Shown one piece after another: positions 38,226 through 51,719 of a DNA stretch of 64,000 bases; the stretch's first letter is position 1; each line of letters begins with the position of its first letter. The stretch covers positions 92,747-156,746 of the forward strand of contig PDUO01000032.1 of the NCBI GenBank assembly GCA_003008705.1, given 5' to 3'. The stretch comes from Pezicula radicicola. Its lineage: Eukaryota; Ascomycota; Leotiomycetes; Helotiales; Dermateaceae. Both the position numbers and the translations under genes were made by a program. Below the pieces are notes generated by a model, which ran no database searches, was not told where the DNA came from, and saw only the letters and a list, made by a program, of their open reading frames with translations.

Positions 38226-38905
38226 GAGGCAGCGCGATTTGTACAGTACTCAACGCTCAAATCCCATCTTCGTCCCACAGCTCTCTGACATACATTTTGA
38301 GTTATTGAACCGGTTGTAACCTATTTTCAACCAGTCTCCGAGTGGCCGAGCATTATCTACCTAGGTGCCTACTTTATCGTCGGGCCCAGCTTTAAATTAC
38401 CTACAGGAATTACTATAGTGATTCCATGGGTACCTAGCTTGTCTTTCAAAGGGAGTCATTTCACTCTTTTGGAAGCTCGGTCTGAGATACTGAAACAAGT
38501 TGGTGAAAGGGAGCTATGCAGAGGGGCTTAAATAATAACAGACCAAGTGGATTTTACCGCCATGAATTAGGTACGGCGATGATCTACCTAAAAGCTCTCT
38601 ACCTGGAATGTGACTACTTAATTTATGCGTGGCGGGTGATGAAAGGCTGTGCAGCCTCGTGCGGTCTCGCTTGTTGGCGGGGTCAATCTGTGTGGGATTT
38701 TTGTCACACCTGAGTCACTCTCCAAAGCGACGGGGCGTCTCCATTTAAACCTAATTCTCCCCTCGACAACACACTCTACAAGGCCAATAAGACAATTGGA
38801 CTCCGACGAAAGATTGAGCACGCTTGCCCAACTTTAGGATCCTCGACCACGGTATTCTTGAGTGTAGAGGAGCGCAGACGCCGTTGCGGCGACCCCACGT
38901 CCAGT
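38226..38905. other. Intergenic between USO1 and IleRS
   Basis: 680 bp, head to tail. It is the presumed IleRS promoter in its right half. No gene is seen. Confidence 0.5.
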
Positions 38906-41900
38906 ATGGCTTCTTCTATAAACTTCCCTCAAGAAGAAGAAAAGGCTAGTATATCTGCCTTTCAATGAGTAGTCTATCCTCTAACTGTGTGCAGATTCTC
39001 AAGCAATGGAAGGAGATCAAGGTTTGCAACCTCTATTCTTTCCCTGGTTCACCTGTTACTGACCGCTTTGAAGGCCTTTGAGCGTCAAATTGAGTGAGTA
39101 TGCCTCAGAACTCGACCGTTACTTGTAGCTTATAGTGGCAGGCTTTCCACTGGAAGAAAGGAATATGTTTTCTACGACGGCCCACCCTTCGCGACGTGAG
39201 TTTCCTACACATACTAGTGAGCAATGGAAAGAGACTGACTTGGGGAAAACTCCAGCGGCTTGCCACATTACGGCCATCTCCTCGCATCTACCATCAAAGA
39301 TATTATTCCTCGATACTGGTCTATGAAGGGATACCATGTGGAGCGGCGCTTCGGTTGGGATACCCACGGACTACCCATTGAGCACGAGATTGACAAGAAG
39401 CTTGGTATCTCTGGCAAGGATGCAGTTATGAAGCTAGGGTTGGAGAAATACAATGCCGAATGCAGGGCTATTGTCATGCGATTCTCATCGGAATGGCGAA
39501 CGACAATTGACAGACTAGGCCGGTGGATTGACTTTGACAATGATTACAAGGTATGGTGGAAGGGTACGTGCTCTGCTTTCTAAGACTGATAGATCTACAG
39601 ACAATGGACCCCACGTTCATGGAGTCCTCTTGGTGGGTATTTAAGCAGATCTTCGACAAGGGACAGGTGTATCAAGGTTACCGGGTAATGCCATACTCCA
39701 CAGCTCTTACCACCGCACTTAGCAACTTCGAAGCAAACCAAAATTACCAGGATGTGCAAGATCCAGCAATAGTAGTTTCCTTTCCTTTGCTAGAAGATCC
39801 GAATACATGTCTGCTCGCGTGGACGACAACGCCATGGACATTGCCCTCGCATACAGGTCTTGCGGCGCATCCCGATTTCGAGTATGTCAAGATTCTTGAC
39901 GAAGCATCTGGAAAGAACTACATTTTGCTGGAGAAGCTGCTCGGAACACTCTATAAGGATCCAAAGAAGGCCAAGTTTAAGATCATCCAAAAGATCAAGG
40001 GCAGTGAACTACTTGGATGGAAATATGAGCCGTTGTTCGATTACTTCTATGACGAGTTCAAAGATTATGGTTTCAGGGTGTTCAATGCCAAATACGTAAC
40101 TGACGATAGTGGTGTTGGAATTGTTCACCAATCACCAGCATTTGGTGAGGAAGATTACAACGTGGCAATGGAGGCAGGAGTCATAAACGAACAGCGTCCA
40201 CCTCCCAACCCTGTGGATGATAGAGGCCTCTTTACATCCAGAGTCCGGGACTTCGAAGGTCAACACGTTAAAGCTGCCGATAAAGCTATCATTAAGTACC
40301 TCAAAGGCACTGGAAGATTGGTAGCTGAGTCGCAAATCAAGCACAGCTACCCTATGTGTCCGCGCTCAGATACACCTCTCATATACCGGGCAGTTCCATC
40401 TTGGTTCATTAGAATCCCTGAAATTATCCCGCAAATGCTGAAGAACATTGAAGGGTCACATTGGGTACCTTCTTTTGTTAAAGAAAAGCGATTCGCTAGC
40501 TGGATTGGAAACGCGCGAGACTGGAACGTCTCCCGAAATCGATACTGGGGCACGCCAATTCCGTTATGGGTTAGTGATGATCTAGAGGAGAAGGTTTGCA
40601 TTGGAAGTGTGGCGGAATTGAAGGAACTCAGTGGCTTTACGGGAGATCTCTCCGATTTGCATCGTGATAAGATTGATGGTATTACTATCCCGAGTAAAAT
40701 GGGCAAGGGTCAATTGAAGCGTATCGAGGAGGTTTTCGATTGTTGGTTCGAATCAGGAAGTATGCCGTACGCCAGCCAGCACTACCCATTCGAGAACAAG
40801 GAAAAGTTTGAGAAATCATTCCCTGGAGATTTCATTGCAGAAGGTTTAGACCAGACACGAGGATGGTTCTACACACTTCTTGTGCTTGGCACTCATTTGT
40901 TCGGCGTCTCTCCTTTCAAAAATTGTGTGGTCAATGGCATTGTGTTGGCTGAAGATGGAAAGAAAATGTCGAAGCGACTGAAGAACTATCCCGATCCAAG
41001 TATCGTCATGAGCAAGTACGGCTCTGATGCGTTGCGTCTTTATTTGATCAATTCTCCAGTCGTGCGAGCAGAGCCGCTGAGATTTAAGGAGTCTGGAGTC
41101 AAAGAGGTTGTCGCCAAAGTGCTTCTACCTCTATGGAACAGCTACAATTTTTTCGAGGGCCAAGTTACCCTGTTGAAGAAGATTGAAAATATCGATTATG
41201 TTTTCGATCCTGCAGCTGAATCATCAAATACCAATGTTATGGATCGTTGGATTCTTGCAAGCTGTCAAAGTCTGCTAAAGTTTGTCAACGAAGAGATGGC
41301 AGGTAAGTTGGCGGACTGGTCTGCATGGATTTGGCACTAATAAACAAATAGCATATCGTCTGTATACTGTGGTACCTCGTTTACTCGACCTCATTGATAA
41401 CACCACGAATTGGTACATCCGATTCAACCGAAAGCGCCTAAAGGGTGAACTCGGTTTAGAAGACACTAAGCACGCACTAAACACTCTATTTGAAGTCTTA
41501 TTCACCTTAACAAGAGGCCTTGCACCATTTACCCCTTTTATTACTGACAATATTTACCAACGTCTGCTACCTCACATTCCTGCAAGCTTACAGGGAGAGG
41601 ATCCAAGAAGTGTTCACTTCCTGTCTTTCCCTGACGTAAGAGATGAGCTTTTCGATACCGAGATCGAGCGTCGTGTCGGTCGTATGCAGCGTGTCATTGA
41701 GTTGGCCAGGGTTTCAAGGGAACGTCGCACTGTTGGTCTTAAAACACCCTTGAAGACCTTGATCGTTATCCATCCTGATCCAGTATACTTGGATGACATC
41801 AAATCTTTAGAAGGCTATATTACTGAGGAGCTCAACGTCAGAGATCTTGCACTTTCATCAGACGAGGCGAAATACAATGTACAATACAGCGTCTCAGCAG

Positions 41901-42460
41901 ATTGGCCAGTCCTTGGGAAGAAGCTTAAGAAGGAAGTTCAGAAGGTTAAGAAGGCGTTGCCTGGTCTCACGAGTGAACAAGTCCACCGATTTGTCTTGGA
42001 CAAAGAGATTGTTGTTGACGGAATCCGCCTTGAGCATGGCGATTTGATTGTCAAGCGGGGACTGAAAGACGACGACTCATCCAAGAACCTGGAGACCAAT
42101 ACGGATGATGACGTCCTTACCATCCTCGACGCTGAGCTTTACCCGGAACTTGCTCATGAAGGGTTGGCGCGTGAAATTATCAATCGTGTTCAGCGCTTGC
42201 GGAAGAAAGCAGGGCTTCAGCCAACAGATGATGTCAAGATGGAGTACAAAGTACTTTCTGACGCGGAGAACATTGGCCTCGAAGGTGTCTTCACGAGCCA
42301 AGCAACTGCTATTGAAAAGGCTCTGAGAAGACCAATTGATCATCATGTTGTCACCGAGGTTGAAGGCGAGATTCCTAATACTACTGAGGAGGGCGTTATC
42401 TTACAAGAAGAACAAGAGATTCAAAAAGCAACCTTTTTGTTAAGATTGCTGAAGTTGTAA
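38906..42460 (+). CDS. ILS1: Isoleucyl-tRNA synthetase, cytosolic
   Basis: This class I synthetase charges tRNA-Ile. Seven exons (38906-38944, 38995-39021, 39074-39093, 39142-39195, 39256-39550, 39601-41302, 41352-42460) give 1081 residues, close to the yeast enzyme (1072). The HIGH-type motif is GLPHYGH, and the KMSKS-type motif is [11 protein letters not shown]. The editing (CP1) domain includes [17 protein letters not shown]. Family hallmarks [14 protein letters not shown] and [17 protein letters not shown] are intact. The C-terminal anticodon-binding and appended domains are of the eukaryotic cytosolic type. No mitochondrial presequence is visible. The first intron (38945-38994) must begin GCTAGT to keep the conserved EEEK-ILKQW junction, so it is a GC-AG intron. 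The first four exons are very short. Confidence 0.96.
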
Positions 42461-42658
42461 GAGGTAAGATGCATACTCGGAAGGAGAAATACATTTCGTT
42501 CAGAATAGTCAGGGTTTGGCAAGATACCATGTCCTAGAGACCAGGCTAGAGCCTGCAACTGCCAAGTATCATGGAAGATCTTGGTGCGGCATAGATTTGC
42601 TATTGTAGCTACACAATTCATCTTGTATCGTTTGCCTTCATGCCATGTGAATCCTCCA

Positions 42659-42944
42659 TCAAGATTTCTTTGCTGCCACCTAATTGCGTAAGTTGTCAGT
42701 CTAGTCAGTAACGAAAGCCGGGGGACCTTACGAGGTAGCAATCTTTGAGTCGTAGAAATTCAACAAGGCATTTGTCTTTGTGCACTGAATTATAGTCGGC
42801 CACTATACATTTGCCATAAACAGAGACCTACAACTGCATCAGTGCGCAGATCTCGAAGAACCTGTGTGGAAGAGATATTACCTCAGCTGAACATTTCGCT
42901 ACAGCTTGTGCAAACTTTTCGATGGGCCTTGTACGGGGAGGCAT
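42659..42944 (-). CDS. Small twin-CX9C mitochondrial protein, NDUFAF8-like
   Basis: Three tiny exons (42944-42882, 42827-42732, 42679-42659) encode only 59 residues. The protein begins MPPRTRPIEKFAQAVAKCSAE and ends CYLVAAKKS. It carries two exact C-x9-C motifs: CSAEVSVYGKC and CLVEFLRLKDC. This is the CHCH helical hairpin imported into the intermembrane space by the Mia40/Erv1 disulfide relay, or acting in the matrix. The layout (AxC...YGKC, then EFxxLKDC, then an AAKK tail) resembles the complex I assembly factor NDUFAF8 more than Cox17 or Cmc1. Both introns are GT..AG and in phase 0. It is divergent from SFI1 with 322 bp between starts, and its 3' end converges on IleRS. Confidence 0.85.
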
Positions 42945-43266
42945 TGTTGAGCGTACCTAAGGTAATTGGTACCGGTATGATGATGATGAGATGAGCCATA
43001 TCATCTGAACTAATGTCTTTGTCCCTGGATATTATCATAAACAATTCGGCTAGTCTAGTCCGTATACGGCTAGGGACATTCCCCAGCCATAATAATCCGT
43101 CGCGAACATCCCGGGCGCGTAGAAATGGAAGAGAAACAATATTAAAGAGCATGATGCGACATAATGACTCTTCCACCACAACAGTAAAGGGTCATTGCTG
43201 AGTCTTGATGCATTCCCATCATGCGACATCATTCGTTCCGGGAAAAGCAGATCAGCTAGACTTCTC
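42945..43266. promoter_or_regulatory. Divergent promoter between the twin-CX9C gene and SFI1
   Basis: A 322-bp shared upstream region. No canonical TATA is obvious; a short GATGATGATGAGATGAG tract lies near 42,977. Confidence 0.4.
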
Positions 43267-46200
43267 ATGCCTCCATCGTCAAGTCCGGCGCAATCCAGTC
43301 GCGATGCAGGATACACCTCGACGAGTCCAGCCGCAGAGATATTCTATACGGATGAAGGTGGCTAGCGCCTCGAAAATAGCCATTATGTTGCTGACACTTT
43401 GTAGATGTCGAAGTACTTCACCAAATCGTTGTTCGTGCAGAGCAACTCCTTCCAACTCTCCCTGAACGCGAAAGACTGCCTACTGGCGCACTCTTCGGCG
43501 CTTACGATGAAATCCTGCCAACGTTTGGCGTTGATGCCGATCATGATAGTAGATACGCCCGGTTATTATTCAAGATCGGAGGCTTGCGGGGTCAGGGAAC
43601 TCTTATGGACAAGTTCCAGGACGTGCTGCAGAAACAGGGCATCAATCTCGAGTTTGACGTGGTGGAAACGCAAGGTTCGGATCAAGAAGTCGATGAATTG
43701 CAGAGAAATAGTGCTGCTAAACGATCGACAATTTCAGAGCCCGTCCAGGCAGAGAAAGAGAGGCCGAAAAGCCGGGGGAGGCGCAATTCTGAGAGCTCAG
43801 CTTGGGATCTGGACAACGATTCTTCTGAACAAAGAACCAGGCGTAGGTCATTCTCATCGGCCGAGGATATTGCTCCAGCTTTTAGAAACGGAATCCACAA
43901 TACCTCCGGGCCACGTCCTGCAATATTGCAGTCCCAAAGTCAACCGCCTACAGAGAAGCAGAATGGAGAAGACCCCCGAGCCGATATTAGAACCTGGCTA
44001 GAATCCAGACCAGCTCAGTCGCACAGAGAGCAAGACGAATCCGTTTCAACACACCACAGCATACGAATACACAGACGTGAACCGCACCAAACACATAGAG
44101 ACCAGGGTACTGCGACAAGTCGATCTCTTGCTGCAACCGACGAATATCAAGCTGCAAGCGAGGAAACTATTCCGACATCTAGTCTTGATCATGGAACTAC
44201 GATTGACATGAAAGGGTTGCCCCCTGATCCAAACATACCACAGGGCTCTGGCGGCTTGATGCAGATGAAGGCAGCTTTGATATACAATCGACATCTAGGT
44301 TTCTTCGTGAGACACCAAATTAGAGTATGGAGGGACAAGGCTGTGCAACAGCGAGAAAACAACTTTCATCTGAATTTAGTAGCAGAACACCGCGACAAGC
44401 GGATCCTACTTAGTGCGGCTTTAGATTCCTGGCATCGACGACTGCAAGAGTGTCAGCGCGTAGCTGAGACCGAGAAATTCTTCGCTCACCTCGAACGCCG
44501 GGCCGGGAGGGCGAGGGACCTATTCCTTCTCCACAAAGCTTTTACACATTGGGTGCAATGCGCTATTGATGAAATTGAACGCACATCGATCGCTCGAAGA
44601 CACATAGTGAGGACTAGAATATTCAATGCTTGGAGAGAAATCACGGCTGTCAATGAGCTCAAAGTTCGTAGACATGTGCTCAAACGCTTCTTCTCTGTTT
44701 GGAAACGCCAGCATAATGTCATCGTCCAGAAAAACCAACTAGCTGTTCAAGCATATGAATCTAATATTGTTGAGAGAGTCTACTGGAATTGGTTCTTCAA
44801 ATGGTGTAGCATCAACGCAGAGGTTTGGCGATCACAGAGAACTAAGCGTTGGATCCTTTTGCTCTGGGCCAATGCAGCTCAGGATATGAAGGATCAGAGA
44901 GATGTCGGGGCCGAAGAGAGACGGCTATGGCTTGCATGGAATGCATGGCGCTTCTGGAGAGCTAGAACTGAGGAGCACTCTAGGGAAGATGTCGAGGCGG
45001 AAACCTTCCATCGCACGGCTATCTTGCGAAATGCTCTTAGAAAATGGCGTAGAGAGACGCAGGTAATTCCAGCGAAATCCACCGTTCAAACTGATGTAAG
45101 TTCTCGTCTACTGCGAGAGACATTTGCCATATGGCTTCTTAGGGCTCGACAAGAGAGGCAGGCTGCCGCAACCGATCGGATGAAAATTATGCGGGAAGCA
45201 TGGGTGAATTGGAGGCATAAGCTTCGGTCACAGGTACTCCGTGCTCATGTTGATGATCGTGTGATACTACAGGCGCTTTACAGGTGGGTTCTCGCAGAGA
45301 GGCTGGTACTGGTGAAGCGACTCTCAAACCAAAGGCTCTTGCGCCGAGCCATGCATAATTTAGAACAAGGCTGGGTGGTTTCTCGAGAGAAGAGATGGGG
45401 CCAAGAAGATACGGCCCAGACATTCGCAGTTCAGAGAACACAGCGCCTTGTTCTTCATTGCTGGCAGAAACGTGCATGGTCTCGGGATGAACTTGAGGAG
45501 GTTGCTACTAATTTCTACACTCCACGACTGCTGCGTGGCATCCTCTCGGAATGGTCCGAGCAAGCCCATCACATACAAAAACTGCAGCGCTGGGCAAGGG
45601 ATGCAAAATTCTACTTTCTCGCCTCTAAAACTCTCAAGATATGGAAAGCTTCCGCTGAGATAAAGAGACGTGAGAAGCGTAGAAATGCATATACACAAGT
45701 TCGCCGCATTCATAAGATGAATTTAGCGAGCCGCATGCTTCAGGACTGGCGCAGTCTAGCTCGGAAGGTGGTAGACATGGAGTCACAGGCATTGGACGTG
45801 GTGACTAACAAGACTGTCATCAACGGCATGAACATTTTCGACCGTTGGCGTGCACGTGCTGAGGAAGTAGCTGAAATGGAAGCTATTTGCCAAGAGAAAG
45901 TTCTAAGGAAACTGCTTATTACTTGGAGAGACCGTACAGTGAATCTTAGGGCCATGGGGTCTGCGGCTTTGGTCAGCTTTCATGAACGCCAGCAAGACCG
46001 TGCAATCAAAAAGTGGAACTTGCGCACACTTCAGCTTGGAGCTCAATCGAATTACGCACTCGATATTCGAGAGAGGAATGCAAAAAAGAACTTCAGGAAG
46101 ATATTTAGCTATTGGCAACAAAAGACAGAGCAGAAACGGCCTATAAGGAAGAGTGCTGATTTAGGTACTACGGAGAGGGCAGAAGCCTGGTCGGATTTTG

Positions 46201-46481
46201 GAGATGAGGTTGATATGGATGAGTTGACGCGGGGTTTGGACGATGCCAATGCATCGTCAGTAATTCCCGGTTATCTGAGTACACCATCGAAAAGAACAGA
46301 GAGAGTGATGGCTGCAGCCGCGAGGTTATCATCTATGACTCCTCGGGCTCCGTTGTCTACCCCATTTGAACGACATCTACGAGCACAGTATTCCGGGAAC
46401 GCGCTGCCGTCTTCTCGGAGGGGGGCGGGGAAGAGTAGATTAGGCATGGGAGGCGGTTTTGAGGATATACCAGAAAGTTGA
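43267..46481 (+). CDS. SFI1: Sfi1-type centrin-binding spindle pole body protein
   Basis: Two exons (43267-43357, 43405-46481) give 1055 residues. The start MPPSSSPAQSSRDAGYTSTS and the N-terminal LLPTLPERERLPTGALF / DEILPTFGVDADHDSRYARL segment are typical of filamentous fungal Sfi1. From about residue 250 the protein is a long helix built of repeated Trp-containing centrin (Cdc31) binding units spaced 25-35 residues apart, for example FNAWREI, FFSVWKRQ, LRKWRRE, LKIWKAS, LQDWRSL, FDRWRAR and LITWRDR. It forms the half-bridge filament needed for spindle pole body duplication. The C-terminus is Ser/Thr/Pro-rich with possible CDK sites (TPSKR, STPFER), which in yeast control licensing. Confidence 0.93.
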
Positions 46482-47161
46482 TGCAGTTTGGACTACGGCG
46501 ATTGGTTTATTAACATTTGAAGCTTTTCTAGCGACGGGAGTCATGGACGAAAAGGAATTATTGGCATTTTGTTAGTTGGAAGTGATTGGATACCCTCTTC
46601 TGCAGCGTGGCGTTTAGGCTTTAGCATTAGCGAATGGGAGGGGAAGTTGTTCTCGACCGAAGTGAAAGATGAATGTCTAAGAAATGGACCCTCCTGTTAT
46701 CTGCCTCTCGGCCTTGAAGTGCTCGAAATGTGTGCTTCGATAAACACACTTACCTTGAGAATGATGAGAGCCATCGACTATAAGAAAAAGGCTCAAATAA
46801 TAGCGCCAACTGTGTACTTTTGAATTCCAGTATTATGTATTATTATTATTATTATTATTATTATTACTTTAGTGACGTGCTCTCTGCCTGTTCCACTAGT
46901 TTTGAACTTCCGTCTCAAGGTCGCGTCACCTGCAAGGCTGAGAGATCGTCTCATTCGCGTAACGTGCATCCAAGACAAAAGCTGTCATTTGGTCTGTGGT
47001 GTGTGGTGTATAATGAAATTGCTTGTACTTATAGCAACACAAAATCAAGAACTGGTCGCAGGATTTCATATACTCGGTGCTACATTGTAACAGCTTCAAA
47101 TCAAGACTGATAGCTGCTATTCCCCCTGGTTCATGGTCTGCGATGCTCGCTGATCAATACT
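46482..47161. other. Intergenic between SFI1 and RAV1
   Basis: 680 bp containing a (TAT)n microsatellite at 46838-46866. Otherwise it is SFI1 3' flank and the presumed RAV1 promoter. Confidence 0.5.
46838..46866 (+). repeat. (TAT)n microsatellite
   Basis: About 29 bp of uninterrupted trinucleotide repeat lies upstream of RAV1. Confidence 0.9.
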
Positions 47162-50100
47162 ATGCGAGCAGTGCTTCCGGGAAAGGCACCGGCCAGGCTT
47201 CAAGCTGTTTGTACTGGCTACTGGGAAGACAGACGGCTCATTGTAAGTGTATTCTGTGCCCAACCCCCTATTTCAATAACTAATGTCTCTTAATGTAGGC
47301 TTATATTACCGGCAATGCCTTTGTAATCCTCACAGACGCGGACACCATCCTGCAGACCATCTACGACGATGACGATACACACCTCCACGGCATCGCCCTC
47401 GATGAGGCATCCGGAAAGATAGCAGTATGCGCGGGTCCGAACGTACGGGTCTACAAGCCGTATGGCCATGACGAAGATGCTTTGAAGGTTTTACAACTGG
47501 AACCTATTTTTACTCGGGGCTTCATGCTAACAGGAGTAAAGTGGTCCCTACAACATAGTTTATCCCTCAGCGAACCTAACGATCCGATCACGACTCTGTC
47601 ATGGGGTGTAGCTGAAGAGCTTCTTGTAGGAAGTTCTTGGCTCACTCTTTATTCAACACAAGATGCTCCTACACAAATCTGGAAGAAACAGCTTGCCAAT
47701 ACGGTCAAGTTTGCTAATTTCTCATACGATTCAGCATATATCGCATCGACAGGAAAACATGATCGGCTTGTGAAGATCTGGAGGAGGATGACGTTTGGTT
47801 CAGACGATGTACGATTTGACTTTACATATCTACCGCATCCCAGCACGGTCACAAACATGCATTGGCGACGGCCATATCATGTTGATCAGACTCTTGATAA
47901 TGTGCTATATACCTTCTGTGCAGACAACGTATTACGAATATGGGCTGCTACGGATCCGCATGGGCTTCAAATTCTACAATTGTGGGCACAAATCGATTTG
48001 GGAGAGTCAATACAACCTAGGATAGTAGACGCAACCGAAAAATCGAAGATACGGTTTGCTTTCATAATTGATGGCAGAGATTTTACTGTAGCCACTGAAC
48101 ATGTCGTCCAATCACGATCAAACACTAGCAACAAAGAAGACCATGCCGTGGCTCATCTAATCGAAGTGGCAAATCGCAATCCAGAAATATGTGTCGTCCT
48201 GGATGAGCATGGCACTTTGTCTGCATGGGGACTTGAAAATGTTGGCTGTAAAGCACGGCAAATATCAAACATATTCAATATCGCTCATGTGGACGGCTTA
48301 GGACTAGGACTGCCAAAGACCCTTGGGGATGATACTTCTTATGTCCAGTTTTACAATTACTGTAACAAGTCGGGAGGAAATCTTGAGGTTTTAGTTCATC
48401 ATTTTGATGGACGAATAGAACTCTATGAAACGAACGTTTCCGAGTTATTTGATCCATCTCCTAGGTTGGATCGTTTCGTCTTCAAGGCCGTCTGGACTGG
48501 CCACTCTGCTGCTATAAAGAAAATTGTACGTAACATCAGTGGACGAGCTGTTGTTACGCGTACCGACGACAATGAAAGCATTGTTTGGAAACATGCCGAT
48601 CACGAAGGAGGGACAACACTGCTTCGGCAAAGCATCATACCCCAGAGAGAACGTATTCACCGAATATGTGTTATGAGGAAGGGAAACTTCGTCATTCTGT
48701 TGCACAAAGAAAGCCTCACCCTTTGGGACACTCGGTCCCTAGATGGCACGCTTTTAGCAACGTGTAAATACTCGGTAGTGGGAAAGCCTCTATGCATTCT
48801 CATGCTGCCCGAGGTAGAGAAAGGAGGGCCTGTTGCACATATCGCAACAATCACATCAAAAATGAAAGGCATAGTATGGGAGATTCGATTGCCTCAAGCA
48901 CGAGTGTTTGCTCCTACTAATGGTCACGGCGAGCCTTCCATTCGCGAATTCTGCCGATTAGACCTCGGAGGAGCTGATGACCTGGCGTACGTTCTTCCTG
49001 TGGACCCTGCCGGATCACCACCAGTTGTTTCGGGATTTCTAGACACCTTCGCCCGAGACGTAGCTCTCTCATACACACACACTGGCATGCTACGATCTTG
49101 GACAGCGAGGGTGGATATTGTGGCAAGGAAAGTAGATTGGCTGCAGACTTGTTCGGTAGACACCGGAATCTCTGAGCCAGCTCTAGCAAGTGGAAGCTCA
49201 ATAAGAAAGGCAGCTCTCGTGAACTCCAACAGGTCTGAACTGACAATCTGGGATGTCCGGGGAGCTCAACTAGAGTATTCTCAAAACTATCAAGACCAGG
49301 ACACAATCCGGGACCTTGATTGGACCTCAACCCCTGATGATCAGTCTATTTTGGCTGTGGGTTTTGGTCACAGAGTTGTCCTCCTTGCTCAGATGCGCTA
49401 CGACTATCTAAATAAAGGTCCAGCGTGGGCTGCAATTCGAGAAATTAACATCCGCGATCTGACACCACACCCGATAGGGGATTCAACGTGGTTAAGTGGT
49501 GGAAATCTTATTATCGGGGCCGGGAATCAGCTCTTGGTCTATGGTAAAGAAGTCGATCCGTCGGCTTCCGTTCTGACCGCCATGGCACTCCCTCATAGGA
49601 AAGAAACTTGGGATCTATTTGAGGTTGTTACCAGACTGAATGGACCTTTACCGGTTTACCATCCTCAATTTCTCGGACAGTGTATCCTTGCTGGTAAAAC
49701 TGCAGTTGTTCAAAGTGTGCTGCTCGCGCTATATAAAATCTTGAGGTACTACGTTGAAGGCGATTCTATAGATACTCATCTTGGTATGGAGTTAGAGACT
49801 TTCTATGCGGAGCAGAATGTAAGTTAGATAACTTTTTGGTTTGTTCACCATACTGACTTTAATAGTCTGCACCTGCTGTGGGGGCTCACAAAGGACGGAG
49901 ATCGGCGTTTGATGGGTTCTCTGAAGAAGAAGAGGTTGAGACTGTTACAGAAGATGTTGCCTTTGCAATAAATGAGAAGCTTACAAAGGTTCCCCTGCCA
50001 CAGCTTTCCAGACAGGAGCAGATCTCCTTAGCTGATACCGTTGAATGCGTGGGAATTGTTGAGAAACAACGACGCTCTATGGACGATAACGCTGCAAGAT

Positions 50101-51462
50101 TCATGCTTTTTTTCCGGCAGCATGCCTTGCGAAGAGGGAGAGCTAATGAGGTAAACTTATCATGGAGGGAAATAAATTGGGCGTACCACAGCAACAGTCA
50201 AGATATTCTTGTTGATATGGTTGCAAGTCAATTCCATGGCAAAATGCTATGGGAGCACGCTCGCGAAAGTGGCATGTTCATGTGGGTGACAGATTATAAT
50301 GCTCTGGTACGAAAAGTCTTCACGCCTCTCCTGGCTCTGCTGACTGATAAATATAGAAAGCTCAATTTGAAACAATTGCGAGGAATGAATACACAAAAAG
50401 CGATCTGAAGAACCCAATTGACTGCAGTCTGTTCTATCTTGCGTTGAAGAAGAAAGCTGTACTTCAGGGCTTGTGGCGTATGGCTGGTTGGAATCGTGAG
50501 CAAGCTGCGACAACACGACTTCTCTCCAACAATTTCCAAGACCCAAAATGGAGGACTGCCGCTTTGAAGAATGCTTACGCTCTGCTTGGAAAACGAAGAT
50601 TTGGTACGTAAATTCATTGCTTCGGACGTGTTAGCTCTGTTGACATAGAAATAGAGTATGCTGCTGCATTCTTTCTCCTCGCAGATTCTTTAAAAGACGC
50701 GGTGAGCGTCATCTTAAATCAAATCAAGGATCTCCAACTAGCGATTGCTATTACACGAGTTTACGAGGGAGACAACGGCCCAGTCTTGAAAGAACTCCTT
50801 GAAGACAAAGTGTTGCTTCTCGCATCTCAAGAGGGAAACCGGTGGTTAGCATCTTGGGCATTCTGGATGCTTCATAGGAGAGACATGGCAGTACGAGCTC
50901 TAATTGTAATGCCAGACCTCCTCCATCTTTCTGTTCGCGCTAATGCACCGTAGTCTCCGGTATACACGTTACTTGAAACCCCGCAGACTCCCGATCTCCA
51001 GGCAAAGCTGTTCTTAACAGATGACCCTGCGCTTGTCTGTCTATATTCGCAACTCCGACAGCAGACCCTTCAGACGCTTCGCGGAGTATCGAAAGTGACT
51101 CCTAAAGTTGAGTGGGATTTTGTGCTGCACAATGCCCGGTTATATGATCGTATGGGTTGTGATATACTAGCATTGGATCTTGGTAGATAAGCCCGCTTCT
51201 TTCATCACACGGCATTAACTCTAATATATGGTCTAATATAGTGCGTAACTGGGAGTTTCTTCTCCCCTCACCACCTCTCTCTAAACATCTAGGAGGTGAA
51301 CCGGATCCTCGAAAGATGCTGAGACGACGCAGTTCACTAGTCGTCGCGGACCTACCCATTTTACTTAAAGACATGAAAATTAGTGTCACTGGGAAGAAGG
51401 CCGCTCCTACTGTGTTTGAGGAGCCAGAGTCAAATTCGTTGCTTGACAGTTTTGGATTTTAA
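47162..51462 (+). CDS. RAV1: RAVE complex subunit Rav1 (rabconnectin-3 alpha / DmX-like)
   Basis: This is a scaffold of the RAVE complex, which reassembles V-ATPase V1 with Vo at the vacuole and endosomes. Seven exons (47162-47242, 47299-49818, 49866-50306, 50357-50603, 50655-50905, 50954-51182, 51242-51462) give 1329 residues (yeast Rav1: 1357). The start MRAVLPGKAPARLQAVCTG leads into WD40 propeller blades (LVKIWRRM, NVLRIWAA, SIVWKHAD, LTLWDTRS, LTIWDVRG). The conserved Rav1 C-terminal domain follows: FEVVTRLNGPLPVYHPQFL and, across a 50-nt intron, FETIARNEYTKSDLKNPID CSLFYLALKKK, then GLWRMAGWNREQAA. All junctions restore homologous text. A small acidic loop (SEEEEVET) sits between the domains. 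Confidence 0.95.
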
Positions 51463-51719
51463 GGATTATATTCCTTTTTGGGGGAGGGCTGGGGCTGGGA
51501 GGAAGGCAGGGGAACAGTTTGCATGGCATGGAGGAGTTCGGTAGCATACCCACGTTTACCCTTCAATAGGTGATGCGTGCTCAGTACTTCAATAACTGTA
51601 TAATACGCGAATGGAGAATGACCAAAATTTTGCTTTATACATCAATCTCACTTGAGAACACGGCTGTGCTGTGCCTGCATGAATCGTGAATCATTCATTT
51701 AGTGAGGTATTCAAGCCTC
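51463..51719. other. Short convergent spacer
   Basis: 257 bp between the RAV1 and OPT gene stops. No feature is seen. Confidence 0.5.
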
